Positions 1 to 6,876 of a stretch of 20,927 nucleotides of DNA are shown piece after piece. Position numbers and translations under genes: made by a program. The stretch is taken from assembly GCA_043718225.1 (NCBI GenBank), contig JAYSWD010000058.1, positions 1 to 20,927 on the forward strand, given 5' to 3'. The notes beneath the pieces are model-generated. The model saw only the letters and a program-made list of their open reading frames with translations. It did no database searches and was not told the origin of the DNA. The first letter of the stretch is position 1, and the number at the start of each line of letters is the position of its first letter. The DNA comes from Multiplicimicrobium sp043718225. Its GTDB lineage: Bacteria; Omnitrophota; Omnitrophia; Omnitrophales; Aquincolibacteriaceae.

Positions 1-2
1 TG

Positions 3-545
3 GAAAAACCAGCGTATTATGAATTGGCGGCCATGCAGGCTGATTTAGCCACGAATATGACGGATGAAATCGCCGCGCTAAGCATCATCGTGAATTCCCG
101 GGCCGCCCTCAAAGAACAGGTGATTGACAGCTTTTATAAAAAATGGAAAAAGGAATTTCTTGTGCTGAATAAGTGGCTTGCCGTTCAGGCTGGCTCAAAG
201 GAAGAGCGCGCCATTGAGCGCGTTGTGAAACTTTCCGGGCATGAATGTTTTCAACCTAAAAATCCGAATATGCTGCGCGCGCTTTACGGAGTTTTCGCGC
301 GTAATTTTCCGCGTTTTCATGCCGCGAACGGAGAGGGCTACCGGTTGATCGCGGACCAAATTATCGCGATTGACGGGTTTAATTCCCAAATCGCGGGGCG
401 CATGATTCCGGTGTTCAATCATTACAAGAAATTAGACGGGGCGCGCAAAAACCTGATGAAACAAGAACTTGAAAAAATATTGAACCGAAAAGAATGTTCC
501 CCTGATGTTTATGAAATGGTGAGCAAGACTTTAGCGGATAAATAA
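3..545 (+). CDS. pepN: Aminopeptidase N (M1 family), C-terminal fragment
   Basis: This is the 3' end of a gene that starts outside the window. The frame is open from the first bases, reading EKPAYYELAAMQ, so the TTG at 24 is not the true start. About 180 residues are visible. They match the helical C-terminal domain of E. coli-type PepN: NPNMLRALYGVFARNFPRFH, then GYRLIADQIIAIDGFNSQIA, and the ending DVYEMVSKTLA. PepN is a zinc metallo-aminopeptidase that removes N-terminal residues from peptides in the cytoplasm. The catalytic HEXXH region lies upstream and cannot be checked here. The gene ends 38 bases before the next start on the same strand, so the three hydrolase genes may be cotranscribed. 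The family call rests on these C-terminal motifs alone, but they are distinctive. Confidence 0.9.
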   Translation, partial: EKPAYYELAAMQADLATNMTDEIAALSIIVNSRAALKEQVIDSFYKKWKKEFLVLNKWLAVQAGSKEERAIERVVKLSGHECFQPKNPNMLRALYGVFARNFPRFHAANGEGYRLIADQIIAIDGFNSQIAGRMIPVFNHYKKLDGARKNLMKQELEKILNRKECSPDVYEMVSKTLADK

Positions 546-583
546 ACCGGTTTAAACTCCCGGTGTGGTTAAAGGAGCTCAAA

Positions 584-1366
584 ATGAAAAAAATATTTTG
601 GCTATTTGCTGTTAGTGGTTGGCTTTATGCTTCTGTCGCAACGGCGGCAGTGGTTTCCGAACCGGTGGATTACACCGAAAACGGCGAAGCTTTGCAGGGA
701 TTTCTTTATTATGACGATGCGGTTCAAGGCGCGCGCGCGGGTGTGATTGTTGTGCATGAATGGAAAGGCCTGGGGGATTACGCGAAAAAACGCGCCGAGA
801 TGCTGGCCGGCTTGGGTTATATAGCTTTCGCGGCGGATATGTATGGCAAAGGTATATTCGCCAAAGATCATGAGGAAGCGGGCAAATTATCCGGTGTTTT
901 TTTTAAGGACCGGTCGCGTATGCGTGCCCGCGCCCAAGCCGCTTATAACGCTTTTTTAACCACAGGAAAAGTTGACGCTTCAAAAATTGCCGCAATCGGT
1001 TATTGCTTCGGCGGAACCACGGTTTTGGAAATGGCTCGCGGGGGATTGCTTTTAAAGGGCGTGGCTAGTTTTCACGGGGTGCTCGCGACTCCGAATCCCG
1101 CCGAGAAAAGCAGCCTTGCTGCAGAAGTTCTCGTTTTAACGGGCGAGAAGGATAAAATGATTTTGCCCCAGGATGTTGCTGAATTTGAAAATGAAATGCA
1201 AACCGCGGATGCCCGCTATGCCGTGCACACTTTTAAAGATGCGATGCATAGCTTCACGGTTTGGGACGCGAATATGCCCGAAAAAGGGATTCAATATAAT
1301 GAATCTGCGGATAAAAAATCCTGGAGATTGCTGAAAGATTTTCTAAAAAGAATTTTTAAATCCTAA
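584..1366 (+). CDS. Exported dienelactone hydrolase family protein
   Basis: An alpha/beta hydrolase of 260 residues. I chose ATG 584 because AAAGGAG sits 7 bases upstream; the in-frame GTG at 563 has no such site. The N terminus is a signal peptide (KK, a hydrophobic stretch at about 4-18, likely cleavage after ATA at residue 21), so the protein probably acts in the periplasm. The dienelactone hydrolase triad is visible: Cys141 in GYCFGG, Asp190 in GEKDKM and His222 in DAMHSF. The HEWKGL motif near 58 is also typical. Family members hydrolyse dienelactones, carboxymethylenebutenolide or other esters. The substrate here is unknown, and no aromatic-degradation genes are nearby to point to a catabolic role. 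The next gene begins 1 base after the stop codon. Confidence 0.85.
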   Translation: MKKIFWLFAVSGWLYASVATAAVVSEPVDYTENGEALQGFLYYDDAVQGARAGVIVVHEWKGLGDYAKKRAEMLAGLGYIAFAADMYGKGIFAKDHEEAGKLSGVFFKDRSRMRARAQAAYNAFLTTGKVDASKIAAIGYCFGGTTVLEMARGGLLLKGVASFHGVLATPNPAEKSSLAAEVLVLTGEKDKMILPQDVAEFENEMQTADARYAVHTFKDAMHSFTVWDANMPEKGIQYNESADKKSWRLLKDFLKRIFKS

Positions 1367-1367
1367 G

Positions 1368-2030
1368 ATGCTTGATTTCCTAACGCTTGAAACTCAAAAA
1401 AATCCCGATTTTTCCGTCATTTGGCTGCATGGTCTCGGCGCGGACGGACATGACTTTGAATCCATTGTCCCCGAGCTGAAACTCACTGAAAACCTGCGAA
1501 TCCGTTTTATTTTCCCGCATGCACCCACGATGCCTGTCACCGTCAATGGCGGTTATGTTATGCCCGCTTGGTACGATATTTACGGCGGCGGTGTCCCGGA
1601 TGGCGAAGATGAAAAGGGGTTGCGCCGTTCTCAGGCACAAATTGTTGAATTGATTGAAGCCGAAATCAAAAAGGGAATTCAATCAAATCGAATCATGCTT
1701 GCCGGTTTTTCACAGGGCGGTGCTATGACTTTATTTACCGGATTACGCTATCCTAAAAAATTAGCGGGGCTCATGGTTCTCTCGGGATATTTGCCGATGT
1801 CTGAGGCTTTAACGGCTGAGATGAGCGAAGCCAATGCCAAGACGCCGGTTTTTATGGCGCATGGCAGACAGGACAGTGTTGTGCCATTCGAGGGCGCACG
1901 TATCTCCAAAGAATTTCTTCTGAAGCGCGGTATTCCGGTTGAATGGCATGAATATTCCATGGCGCATTCGCTTCATCCGCAGGAAATTAAAGATATTTCC
2001 GCCTGGATTCAAAAGATTCTTGCCAACTAA
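1368..2030 (+). CDS. Phospholipase/carboxylesterase family serine hydrolase
   Basis: A protein of 220 residues, the usual length for bacterial carboxylesterases of the EstB/acyl-protein-thioesterase-like family. It begins with an HGLGADG motif (21-27, oxyanion-hole region) and carries the nucleophile elbow GFSQGG with Ser115, Asp169 in GRQDSVVP and His200 in SMAHSLHP. There is no signal peptide, so it is likely cytoplasmic. Members hydrolyse short-chain esters or lysophospholipids; the true substrate cannot be read from sequence. The ATG lies 1 base after the stop of the preceding hydrolase, with no strong Shine-Dalgarno, which suggests translational coupling. Element A begins 17 bases after the stop, and its long hairpin may end this transcript. 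Confidence 0.88.
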   Translation: MLDFLTLETQKNPDFSVIWLHGLGADGHDFESIVPELKLTENLRIRFIFPHAPTMPVTVNGGYVMPAWYDIYGGGVPDGEDEKGLRRSQAQIVELIEAEIKKGIQSNRIMLAGFSQGGAMTLFTGLRYPKKLAGLMVLSGYLPMSEALTAEMSEANAKTPVFMAHGRQDSVVPFEGARISKEFLLKRGIPVEWHEYSMAHSLHPQEIKDISAWIQKILAN

Positions 2031-2046
2031 AAACTCACTGGTGGTT

Positions 2047-2289
2047 AGTCTTTGAGATAGGATTCAAATTGCTCAAACAGTTGCCTCTTCGGGCAAAACT
2101 CGCAATTTGAATCCTATCTCAAAGACTTTCGCGCAATGTAGGGGTGGAGGCTTAGAATGGAGAAGCAACCTTGAGAAGTCTGAATTTTTCGAAGGCTCTT
2201 TTAGCAGTGTTGCCACTTCCTTTCTCAACCTCAGCAATCTAGCTTCCCATTATGCCTTCACATGGCGCTGCAAAGCAGCTCCATGTGAA
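2047..2289 (+). repeat. Structured repeat element, copy A
   Basis: In order: (1) hairpin 1, a perfect 26-bp inverted repeat, 2047-2072 with 2102-2127. It closes a conserved asymmetric internal loop (TCAAACAG at 2073-2080 against AACTC at 2097-2101) and a small apical stem TTGCC/GGCAA around TCTTCG. (2) Box TCGCGCAA, then GGGGTGGAGGCTT, at 2129-2153. (3) GGAGAAGCAACC and a weaker imperfect hairpin ending near 2218. (4) Box TTCCCAT at 2244-2250. (5) Hairpin 3, 2257-2271 with 2275-2289, with GCAAAGC at its tip. The same order recurs in copies B and C with unrelated arms. No convincing ORF lies inside. Hairpin 1 may also terminate the hydrolase transcript. This could be a non-coding RNA or a non-autonomous mobile element; I do not recognise the family. 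Confidence 0.75.
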
Positions 2290-2292
2290 ACA

Positions 2293-2529
2293 TTTTTCCA
2301 TCGCGGGGCGATGCCGCGTTGGAAAAAGATATTATGGGAAACTACTATAAAGTTCGAGGTAGGTAGTATAAAAAAATAAGGTAGCATTTCTATCGCTTTT
2401 GCATCCTCAGCTTGTTTCTCTGCTTTAAGCCCACACCCACACTCCGCAAAGAAGAACTAAAAAAGATAACCCATCTTGCGAGTTCTGCCCGAAGAGGCAG
2501 CTGTTTGAGCAAGATGGGTTATCTTTTTT
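2293..2529 (-). repeat. Structured repeat element, copy B (inverted)
   Basis: Read on the minus strand, this copy repeats the order of copy A. Hairpin 1 is a perfect 21-bp inverted repeat (2509-2529 with 2459-2479) around the same internal loop, TCAAACAG (2501-2508) against AACTC (2480-2484), and an apical stem CTGCC-TCTTCG-GGCAG. Next come the box TTGCGGAGTG then TGGGTGTGGGCTT (2427-2450), GAGAAAC, TTCCCAT (2334-2340) and hairpin 3 (2320-2327 with 2293-2300, inner CCGCG/CGCGG). The arms share no sequence with copy A. Copy B meets copy A tail to tail with only 3 bases between them. On the plus strand hairpin 1 is followed by a T-run, and it lies just past the stop of the minus-strand acidic gene, so it may act as a terminator. 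Confidence 0.72.
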
Positions 2530-2563
2530 GGTTTTAATCCCAGTTTTCAAATCGTAGTCTCTA

Positions 2564-2806
2564 TTACCAGAGATTATCTTTCTTCGAACCCTTATTCTTA
2601 TTCATGCGGACTTGCTTTTCCCAGGGGTCGTCCGCGAGTGCGTCTTCGTCCTGAAGTTCTTCGTCTTCATCCGCGGTTTCTTCTTCGTCGAGATGGTCTT
2701 CGAGTTTCTCTAACTCTTCCTCGTCATCGAGGTCATCGTCTTTAAGATTTTTGGGTTCGTCTAAATCGTCGTCAAGGTCGTCGTCATCCGGCTCACGGTC
2801 AAACAT
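2564..2806 (-). CDS. Small highly acidic protein of unknown function
   Basis: An 80-residue protein starting at ATG 2806 (MFDREPDDDD), preceded by GGGAGATATAGAC, a plausible Shine-Dalgarno. The longer frame to 2887 has no such site and is less likely. The first 60 residues are dominated by Asp and Glu with interspersed Leu (DDDLDDDLDEP, EELEKLEDHLDEEE). The last 20 turn basic and polar (MNKNKGSKKDNLW). There is no signal peptide or membrane segment, and the protein is probably largely disordered. I do not recognise a family. It lies about 180 bases downstream of the oxidase operon on the same strand, and an AGAGCA/TGCTCT inverted repeat lies in its leader, so it may be a separate unit. Low-complexity sequence raises some risk that it is not a gene, but the start site and codon frame look real. 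Confidence 0.6.
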   Translation of the reverse strand: MFDREPDDDDLDDDLDEPKNLKDDDLDDEEELEKLEDHLDEEETADEDEELQDEDALADDPWEKQVRMNKNKGSKKDNLW

Positions 2807-2985
2807 GTCTATATCTCCCAATAAAAAAATTAAAATGGCGCTTGTTACTTGAGAGCATTTTATTCGAGTGCTCTTCTGAGTCCACAAAAAAATGATTCAA
2901 AACGCATATTTGAAAAGAAGATAGCACAAAGCATGCTAATTAAAAGCGGAAGGCGGAATTTATTTAACTTTTTTGAGAACCGCTA

Positions 2986-3378
2986 CTAATGATGCACGCT
3001 TGGAGCGGTTTCTTGTCTTAGAGCTGGCTCAATGTATTGATGTGCCGGACGGTTAATCCAGGTATTTGATTCTAGTTTAGGGCCCCATTGACGAGTTCCA
3101 AAATCATTGAAGGTCATGCCGATTAGAATAGTGACCCAGGCGAAAGCGCCGATCACAAACAGCTTTAAAAGGCCGGGCGCCTCTTTTAAATGCATGAAGA
3201 ACAGCATCACGAGTGTGGCTTTGAAGAATGCGATGACAAGCGCGATTACGGTATTAAAACGGCCAAAATCGACGAATGCCGCCCAAACCGTAATCGCGGT
3301 AAAAACCATCAATGTCGCGAAAATAGCCAGGTAAACACCGATCCCGCCGTGATGTTCAGCATGATTTGAGGCACTCAT
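2986..3378 (-). CDS. Cytochrome c oxidase subunit IV (prokaryotic type)
   Basis: A 130-residue membrane protein with three predicted spans (about 12-31, 40-63 and 69-90). It has the family-typical stretch FFKATLVMLFFMHLKEAPGL in the second span and the loop after it. Small subunits of this kind sit at the edge of haem-copper oxidases and stabilise the core; they bind no redox centre. The ATG overlaps the stop of coxC by four bases (ATGA), indicating translational coupling. It is the last gene of the respiratory operon. No convincing intrinsic terminator follows within about 100 bases. Confidence 0.87.
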   Translation of the reverse strand: MSASNHAEHHGGIGVYLAIFATLMVFTAITVWAAFVDFGRFNTVIALVIAFFKATLVMLFFMHLKEAPGLLKLFVIGAFAWVTILIGMTFNDFGTRQWGPKLESNTWINRPAHQYIEPALRQETAPSVHH

Positions 3379-4031
3379 GCGTGTCTCCCGATTAAATAAA
3401 GCAGCGGAAAAAGAAAAATCCAGACAATGTCGACAAAATGCCAGTAAAGCCCGAAAACATCCACAGGTGAATTGTATTCAGGGCTGAAGCGCCCTTGCAT
3501 GTTCATAATCAGAATGACGACTAAAATGACTTCGCCGATGATCATGTGCAGCGCATGCAGTCCCGTTAACGCGAAATACAAAGAATAATAAATCCGCACG
3601 CCGGGGCCGGCAAATCCGGGAAAAGCAAAGGTGTCGTTCGGGACAAGGTGATGCACAAATTTATCATGGTATTCGATGCATTTAACGCCTAAAAAAACGG
3701 TTCCAAGAATCAAAGTCATGATCAGCCAAAAGGAGGTGGCGTTCTTTTTTCCGATACGCGCGGTATGCACGCCCATCACCATGGTAAAAGAACTGCTGAT
3801 TAACACGGCCGTGTTGAAACAGCCCCAGAAAATGCTTAGATGATGGCTGCCCGCCGCGAAAGCCGCCGGGTACATTCCGCGGTAAACGGTATAGGCGAGA
3901 AAAGCTCCGCTGAAAAAAAGAATTTCGGTGATTAAAAAAACCCACATTCCGAAAATGGAAGAATCATACTGCTGCTTCAAATTCGCGAAGTGATGTTGCA
4001 GCGGGTTCCAGTTATTTGTGCGGTTCATCAT
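3375..4031 (-). CDS. coxC: Cytochrome c oxidase subunit III
   Basis: A 218-residue polytopic membrane protein, the short form of subunit III. Diagnostic stretches are GMWVFLITEILFFSGAF (28-44), YYSLYFALTGLHALHMIIGE (148-167) and YWHFVDIVWIFLFPLLYL (196-213). Subunit III has no metal centre; it supports proton uptake and the stability of subunit I. The start overlaps the end of coxA by 20 bases. Two adjacent ATG codons (4031 and 4028) are possible starts. The gene couples downstream to subunit IV through an ATGA overlap. Confidence 0.93.
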   Translation of the reverse strand: MMNRTNNWNPLQHHFANLKQQYDSSIFGMWVFLITEILFFSGAFLAYTVYRGMYPAAFAAGSHHLSIFWGCFNTAVLISSSFTMVMGVHTARIGKKNATSFWLIMTLILGTVFLGVKCIEYHDKFVHHLVPNDTFAFPGFAGPGVRIYYSLYFALTGLHALHMIIGEVILVVILIMNMQGRFSPEYNSPVDVFGLYWHFVDIVWIFLFPLLYLIGRHA

Positions 4032-5658
4032 TGTGTCTCATATTGGGAAAAGCGTTTGAATCAATGCTATGCGGCGAATATTCATAGGCTTCTTCGGTGA
4101 CAATCGGTGTCGTATCAAAATTATGCGTTGTCGGCGGCGATGGAATAGTCCACTCCAGCCCTTTTGCGCCCCAGGGATTAGCGGGAGCTTTTTTGCCGTA
4201 TTTCAACGACCAAAACATATTCACAAATGGAATCAAAAATGAAAATCCGAGAATCATCGCTCCGCCGGTGGACAAGACATTGAAGATTTGAAATTCGCTC
4301 GCATAAATATGATAACGGCGGGGCATACCCAAATAACCGGCGATAAATTGCGGAAAAAAGGTCATATTGAAACCGATAAAAATACCGATGGCGGCGATGC
4401 GCCCCAAAGTTTCGTTATACATTTTCCCGGACATTTTGGGCCACCAATAATGGATTCCGCCCAAATACGCCATAACTGTACCGCCGACCATGATGTAATG
4501 AAAATGAGCGACAACAAAATAAGTGTCATGCATGTGCATGTCGAGTGAGATCAGACCCAGAAAAAGGCCTGTCAGCCCGCCGACCATAAAAAGCCCCAGG
4601 AATCCGAGCATGTAAATCATCGGAGTTTCAAAACTGATCGAGCCTTTATAAAACGTGGCCAGCCAGTTAAAAACTTTCACCGCGGTCGGAACGCCGACCA
4701 GCAAAGTAATGATTGAAAAAACAACGCCCGCGTACATCGATTGGCTGGAAACAAACATATGATGGCCCCAAACAAAAAATCCGAGTAACGCGATCGCCAT
4801 GCTGGATCCGGCGATAAACTCATATCCGAAAGGGCGCTTCTTCGTAAAGGCGGCCACGAGTTCACTGATTACGCCGAGACCCGGAAGAATCATAATGTAA
4901 ACGGCCGGATGCGAATAGAACCAGAATAAATGTTGAAAGAGCACCGGATCGCCGCCCAGGCGCGGATCGAAGAACCCGAAATGGAAAGCGCGTTCAAGAA
5001 AAACCAGAAGAATCGTGACGGCCACAACCGGCGTTCCCAAAACCATAATGATCGAAGTCGCGTAATGCGACCAAACGAAAAGTGGAAGGCGGAACCAGGT
5101 CATTCCCGGCGCGCGCATTTTATGAACTGTGATAATGAAATTGAAACCCGTGAGGATTGATGAGAAACCGGCAATGAAAACACCTAAGGCCGCGGTTGTC
5201 ACGGCGGAGTTCGAATAGGTACTGCTATAGGGGGTATAGAAGGTCCAGCCCGTATCAACACCGCCCGCAATGGTGCTGACCAGGGCTAAAACGCCGCCAA
5301 TAATATAGAGATACCAGCTCAGCAGGTTAATACGCGGGAATGCCAGGTCTTTTGCGCCGATCATAATCGGCAAAACAAAGTTTCCGAGGATGGCCGGAAT
5401 TGACGGCAAAAGAAAGAAAAAAACCATGACTATTCCGTGAATACTGAAAATGCGGTTATATATATCAGAAGTAAAGAGATCTCCGCGCGGCGTTAGAAGT
5501 TCAAGCCTGAGCAGAAGCGCGAAGACGCCGCCAACAAGAAAAAATGCCGTTACGGACACCAAATAAAGAATGGCAATGCGCTTATGGTCAATTGTAAATA
5601 GCCAGGAACGGATTGAATGGCCGTTATTCAGGTAATTAGTGCCGGTATTTATACTCAT
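4012..5658 (-). CDS. coxA: Haem-copper oxidase subunit I, A2 subtype
   Basis: A 548-residue catalytic subunit that reduces O2 to water and pumps protons across the inner membrane. All metal ligands are visible: His74 and His387 for the low-spin haem, His385 for the high-spin haem, and His250, His299 and His300 for CuB. Tyr254 in HPAVY is the cross-linked tyrosine. The stretch WFYSHPAVYIMILPG carries Tyr248-Ser249 and has Ala where A1 enzymes have the D-channel Glu (GHPEVY). By the established classification this marks the A2 subtype seen in Thermus and Rhodothermus caa3 enzymes. Length and topology are normal. A 150-base gap filled with palindromic repeats separates it from coxB upstream. It overlaps coxC by 20 bases. 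Confidence 0.96.
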   Translation of the reverse strand: MSINTGTNYLNNGHSIRSWLFTIDHKRIAILYLVSVTAFFLVGGVFALLLRLELLTPRGDLFTSDIYNRIFSIHGIVMVFFFLLPSIPAILGNFVLPIMIGAKDLAFPRINLLSWYLYIIGGVLALVSTIAGGVDTGWTFYTPYSSTYSNSAVTTAALGVFIAGFSSILTGFNFIITVHKMRAPGMTWFRLPLFVWSHYATSIIMVLGTPVVAVTILLVFLERAFHFGFFDPRLGGDPVLFQHLFWFYSHPAVYIMILPGLGVISELVAAFTKKRPFGYEFIAGSSMAIALLGFFVWGHHMFVSSQSMYAGVVFSIITLLVGVPTAVKVFNWLATFYKGSISFETPMIYMLGFLGLFMVGGLTGLFLGLISLDMHMHDTYFVVAHFHYIMVGGTVMAYLGGIHYWWPKMSGKMYNETLGRIAAIGIFIGFNMTFFPQFIAGYLGMPRRYHIYASEFQIFNVLSTGGAMILGFSFLIPFVNMFWSLKYGKKAPANPWGAKGLEWTIPSPPTTHNFDTTPIVTEEAYEYSPHSIDSNAFPNMRHNDEPHK

Positions 5659-5699
5659 ATTATTTTATCCCCAATGCCAAATTCGATTTCCCATGCAAT

Positions 5700-5803
5700 C
5701 CCCGCGCAGCGAAGCTTTGTCCCCGCGAAGGCGGGGAACGGGGACCTTGTTTAGATCCCGGATCGCGCACTCGCTTTGCGACTGCTTGTCCGGGATGACC
5801 GAT
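5700..5803. repeat. Palindromic repeat modules between coxB and coxA
   Basis: The gap between the two oxidase genes holds two palindromes. One is CCCCGC-gaag-GCGGGG (5721-5736), followed by a second short GGGGACC run. The other is ATCCCGGA (5755-5762) with TCCGGGAT (5789-5796), enclosing CGCGCACTCGCTTTGCG. They resemble the modules near the right end of the window (20788-20892) in design: GC-rich arms around a gcgaag-like tip. They appear to be dispersed intergenic repeats inserted within an operon, and could act as mRNA-stabilising hairpins between coxB and coxA. Confidence 0.6.
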
Positions 5804-5808
5804 ATAAA

Positions 5809-6858
5809 TTAACTTTTTTGATCGGTCAAACTTTTAATATACGCCACCAAACTTAAAATCTGTTGCTCGTCGATTTGCCCTTTATAAGTGGGCATCAGCG
5901 CCTGATAACCGCGTGCGATTTTTTCCGAAGGGTTCAAAATCGATTCACGAATATAAGTTTCATCCGCAGTGACAGTGGGGCCGGTTTCGAGCGATACCTT
6001 GCGCCCAAAAAGCCCGGCTAAATCAGGCCCCATCGGCCCCGAATTCGCGTTATGACAAGAAAGACATTTCAATTCGGTGAAAAGTTTTTGGCCGGCGGAC
6101 TCATGCGGAATATTGTTGGCCAAAGTGACGATATTTTGCTGCGCGATACCGCTATTATGAAACGGTTTCAGGCTTTGCACGTTCGGATTTTTAGGGTCGG
6201 AGAAAACCAGTGCGGTGGTCGGTGACTTCGCGCGTTCTTCAAGCCACTGTTTGTACTCTGTTTCTTCAAGCGCGTAAACATATCCCGTCATTTCGGAATG
6301 CTTGGTGCCGCAATATTCGGCGCAAAAGAGGTGGTATTTACCGGGCTTCGTGGCTTGAAACCACATAAAACTATATTTGCCGGGAACCACATCCATTTTC
6401 GTGCGGAACGCGGGAATAAAAAAACTGTGAATGACATCTTCGGAAGTCATGGTGAGTTTAACCGGACGGCCCACGGGGATATGCAGTTCGTTCATTTCGC
6501 GCGGGCCCTCAGCGTGCTGAATTTTCCACATCCATTGTTTACCCACGACAAAAATTTCTTCCGCGTTTGCGGGAATATGCGCTTGCTTGAAATAAAGCAG
6601 GGTGCCCCAGCCAAACATGAAAAGAACGATCACGAGCGGAATGCCGGTCCAGGTTAATTCGAGCGTCAAGTTACCGTGCACAGGTTCGGCTTTATGGCCT
6701 TCGCGCGAGCGGTATTTAATCGCGAGGATGATTGAGATCGCGACAACAAGAACGGTAAAAAAAACGCTGACAATGAGCATAAAAATATACAAATGGTCAA
6801 CGGCTTTTGAATAAAGCCCGGCTTGTTCCGGTAAATATAAAATTTTATTCCAATCCAT
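5809..6858 (-). CDS. coxB: Cytochrome c oxidase subunit II with fused cytochrome c domain
   Basis: A 349-residue subunit of caa3 architecture. Two membrane spans (about 22-46 and 70-90) precede a periplasmic cupredoxin domain with the full CuA ligand set: His144, Cys179, Glu181 (backbone), Cys183, His187 and Met190 (FCAEYCGTKHSEM). A C-terminal cytochrome c domain from about 253 carries CLSCH (265-269) and a likely axial Met322 in QALMPTYKG. This domain takes electrons from its donor, here presumably the Act complex, and passes them to CuA. No lipobox or long cleavable signal is seen; the N terminus is short. It starts 18 bases after sco, with a weak Shine-Dalgarno. Confidence 0.95.
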   Translation of the reverse strand: MDWNKILYLPEQAGLYSKAVDHLYIFMLIVSVFFTVLVVAISIILAIKYRSREGHKAEPVHGNLTLELTWTGIPLVIVLFMFGWGTLLYFKQAHIPANAEEIFVVGKQWMWKIQHAEGPREMNELHIPVGRPVKLTMTSEDVIHSFFIPAFRTKMDVVPGKYSFMWFQATKPGKYHLFCAEYCGTKHSEMTGYVYALEETEYKQWLEERAKSPTTALVFSDPKNPNVQSLKPFHNSGIAQQNIVTLANNIPHESAGQKLFTELKCLSCHNANSGPMGPDLAGLFGRKVSLETGPTVTADETYIRESILNPSEKIARGYQALMPTYKGQIDEQQILSLVAYIKSLTDQKS

Positions 6859-6876
6859 AATTTTTGTCGCCGCGCG

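Noticed and set aside
2047..2127. Integron attC site
   Set aside because: Long arms with a variable sequence recall attC, but the conserved GTTRRRY/RYYYAAC core sites at the stem base are missing. What is conserved lies in the apical internal loop, and no integrase or cassette array is present.
2107..2379. A 90-residue open frame inside copies A and B
   Set aside because: It crosses hairpins of two oppositely oriented copies, has no ribosome site and shows no protein-like pattern.
2047..2529. Retron or diversity-generating retroelement RNA
   Set aside because: The hairpin-rich layout is suggestive, but no reverse transcriptase gene exists in the window or beside any copy.
3107..3334. Open frames opposite the oxidase genes
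   Set aside because: They are antisense to well-supported oxidase subunits, with no ribosome sites or recognisable domains.
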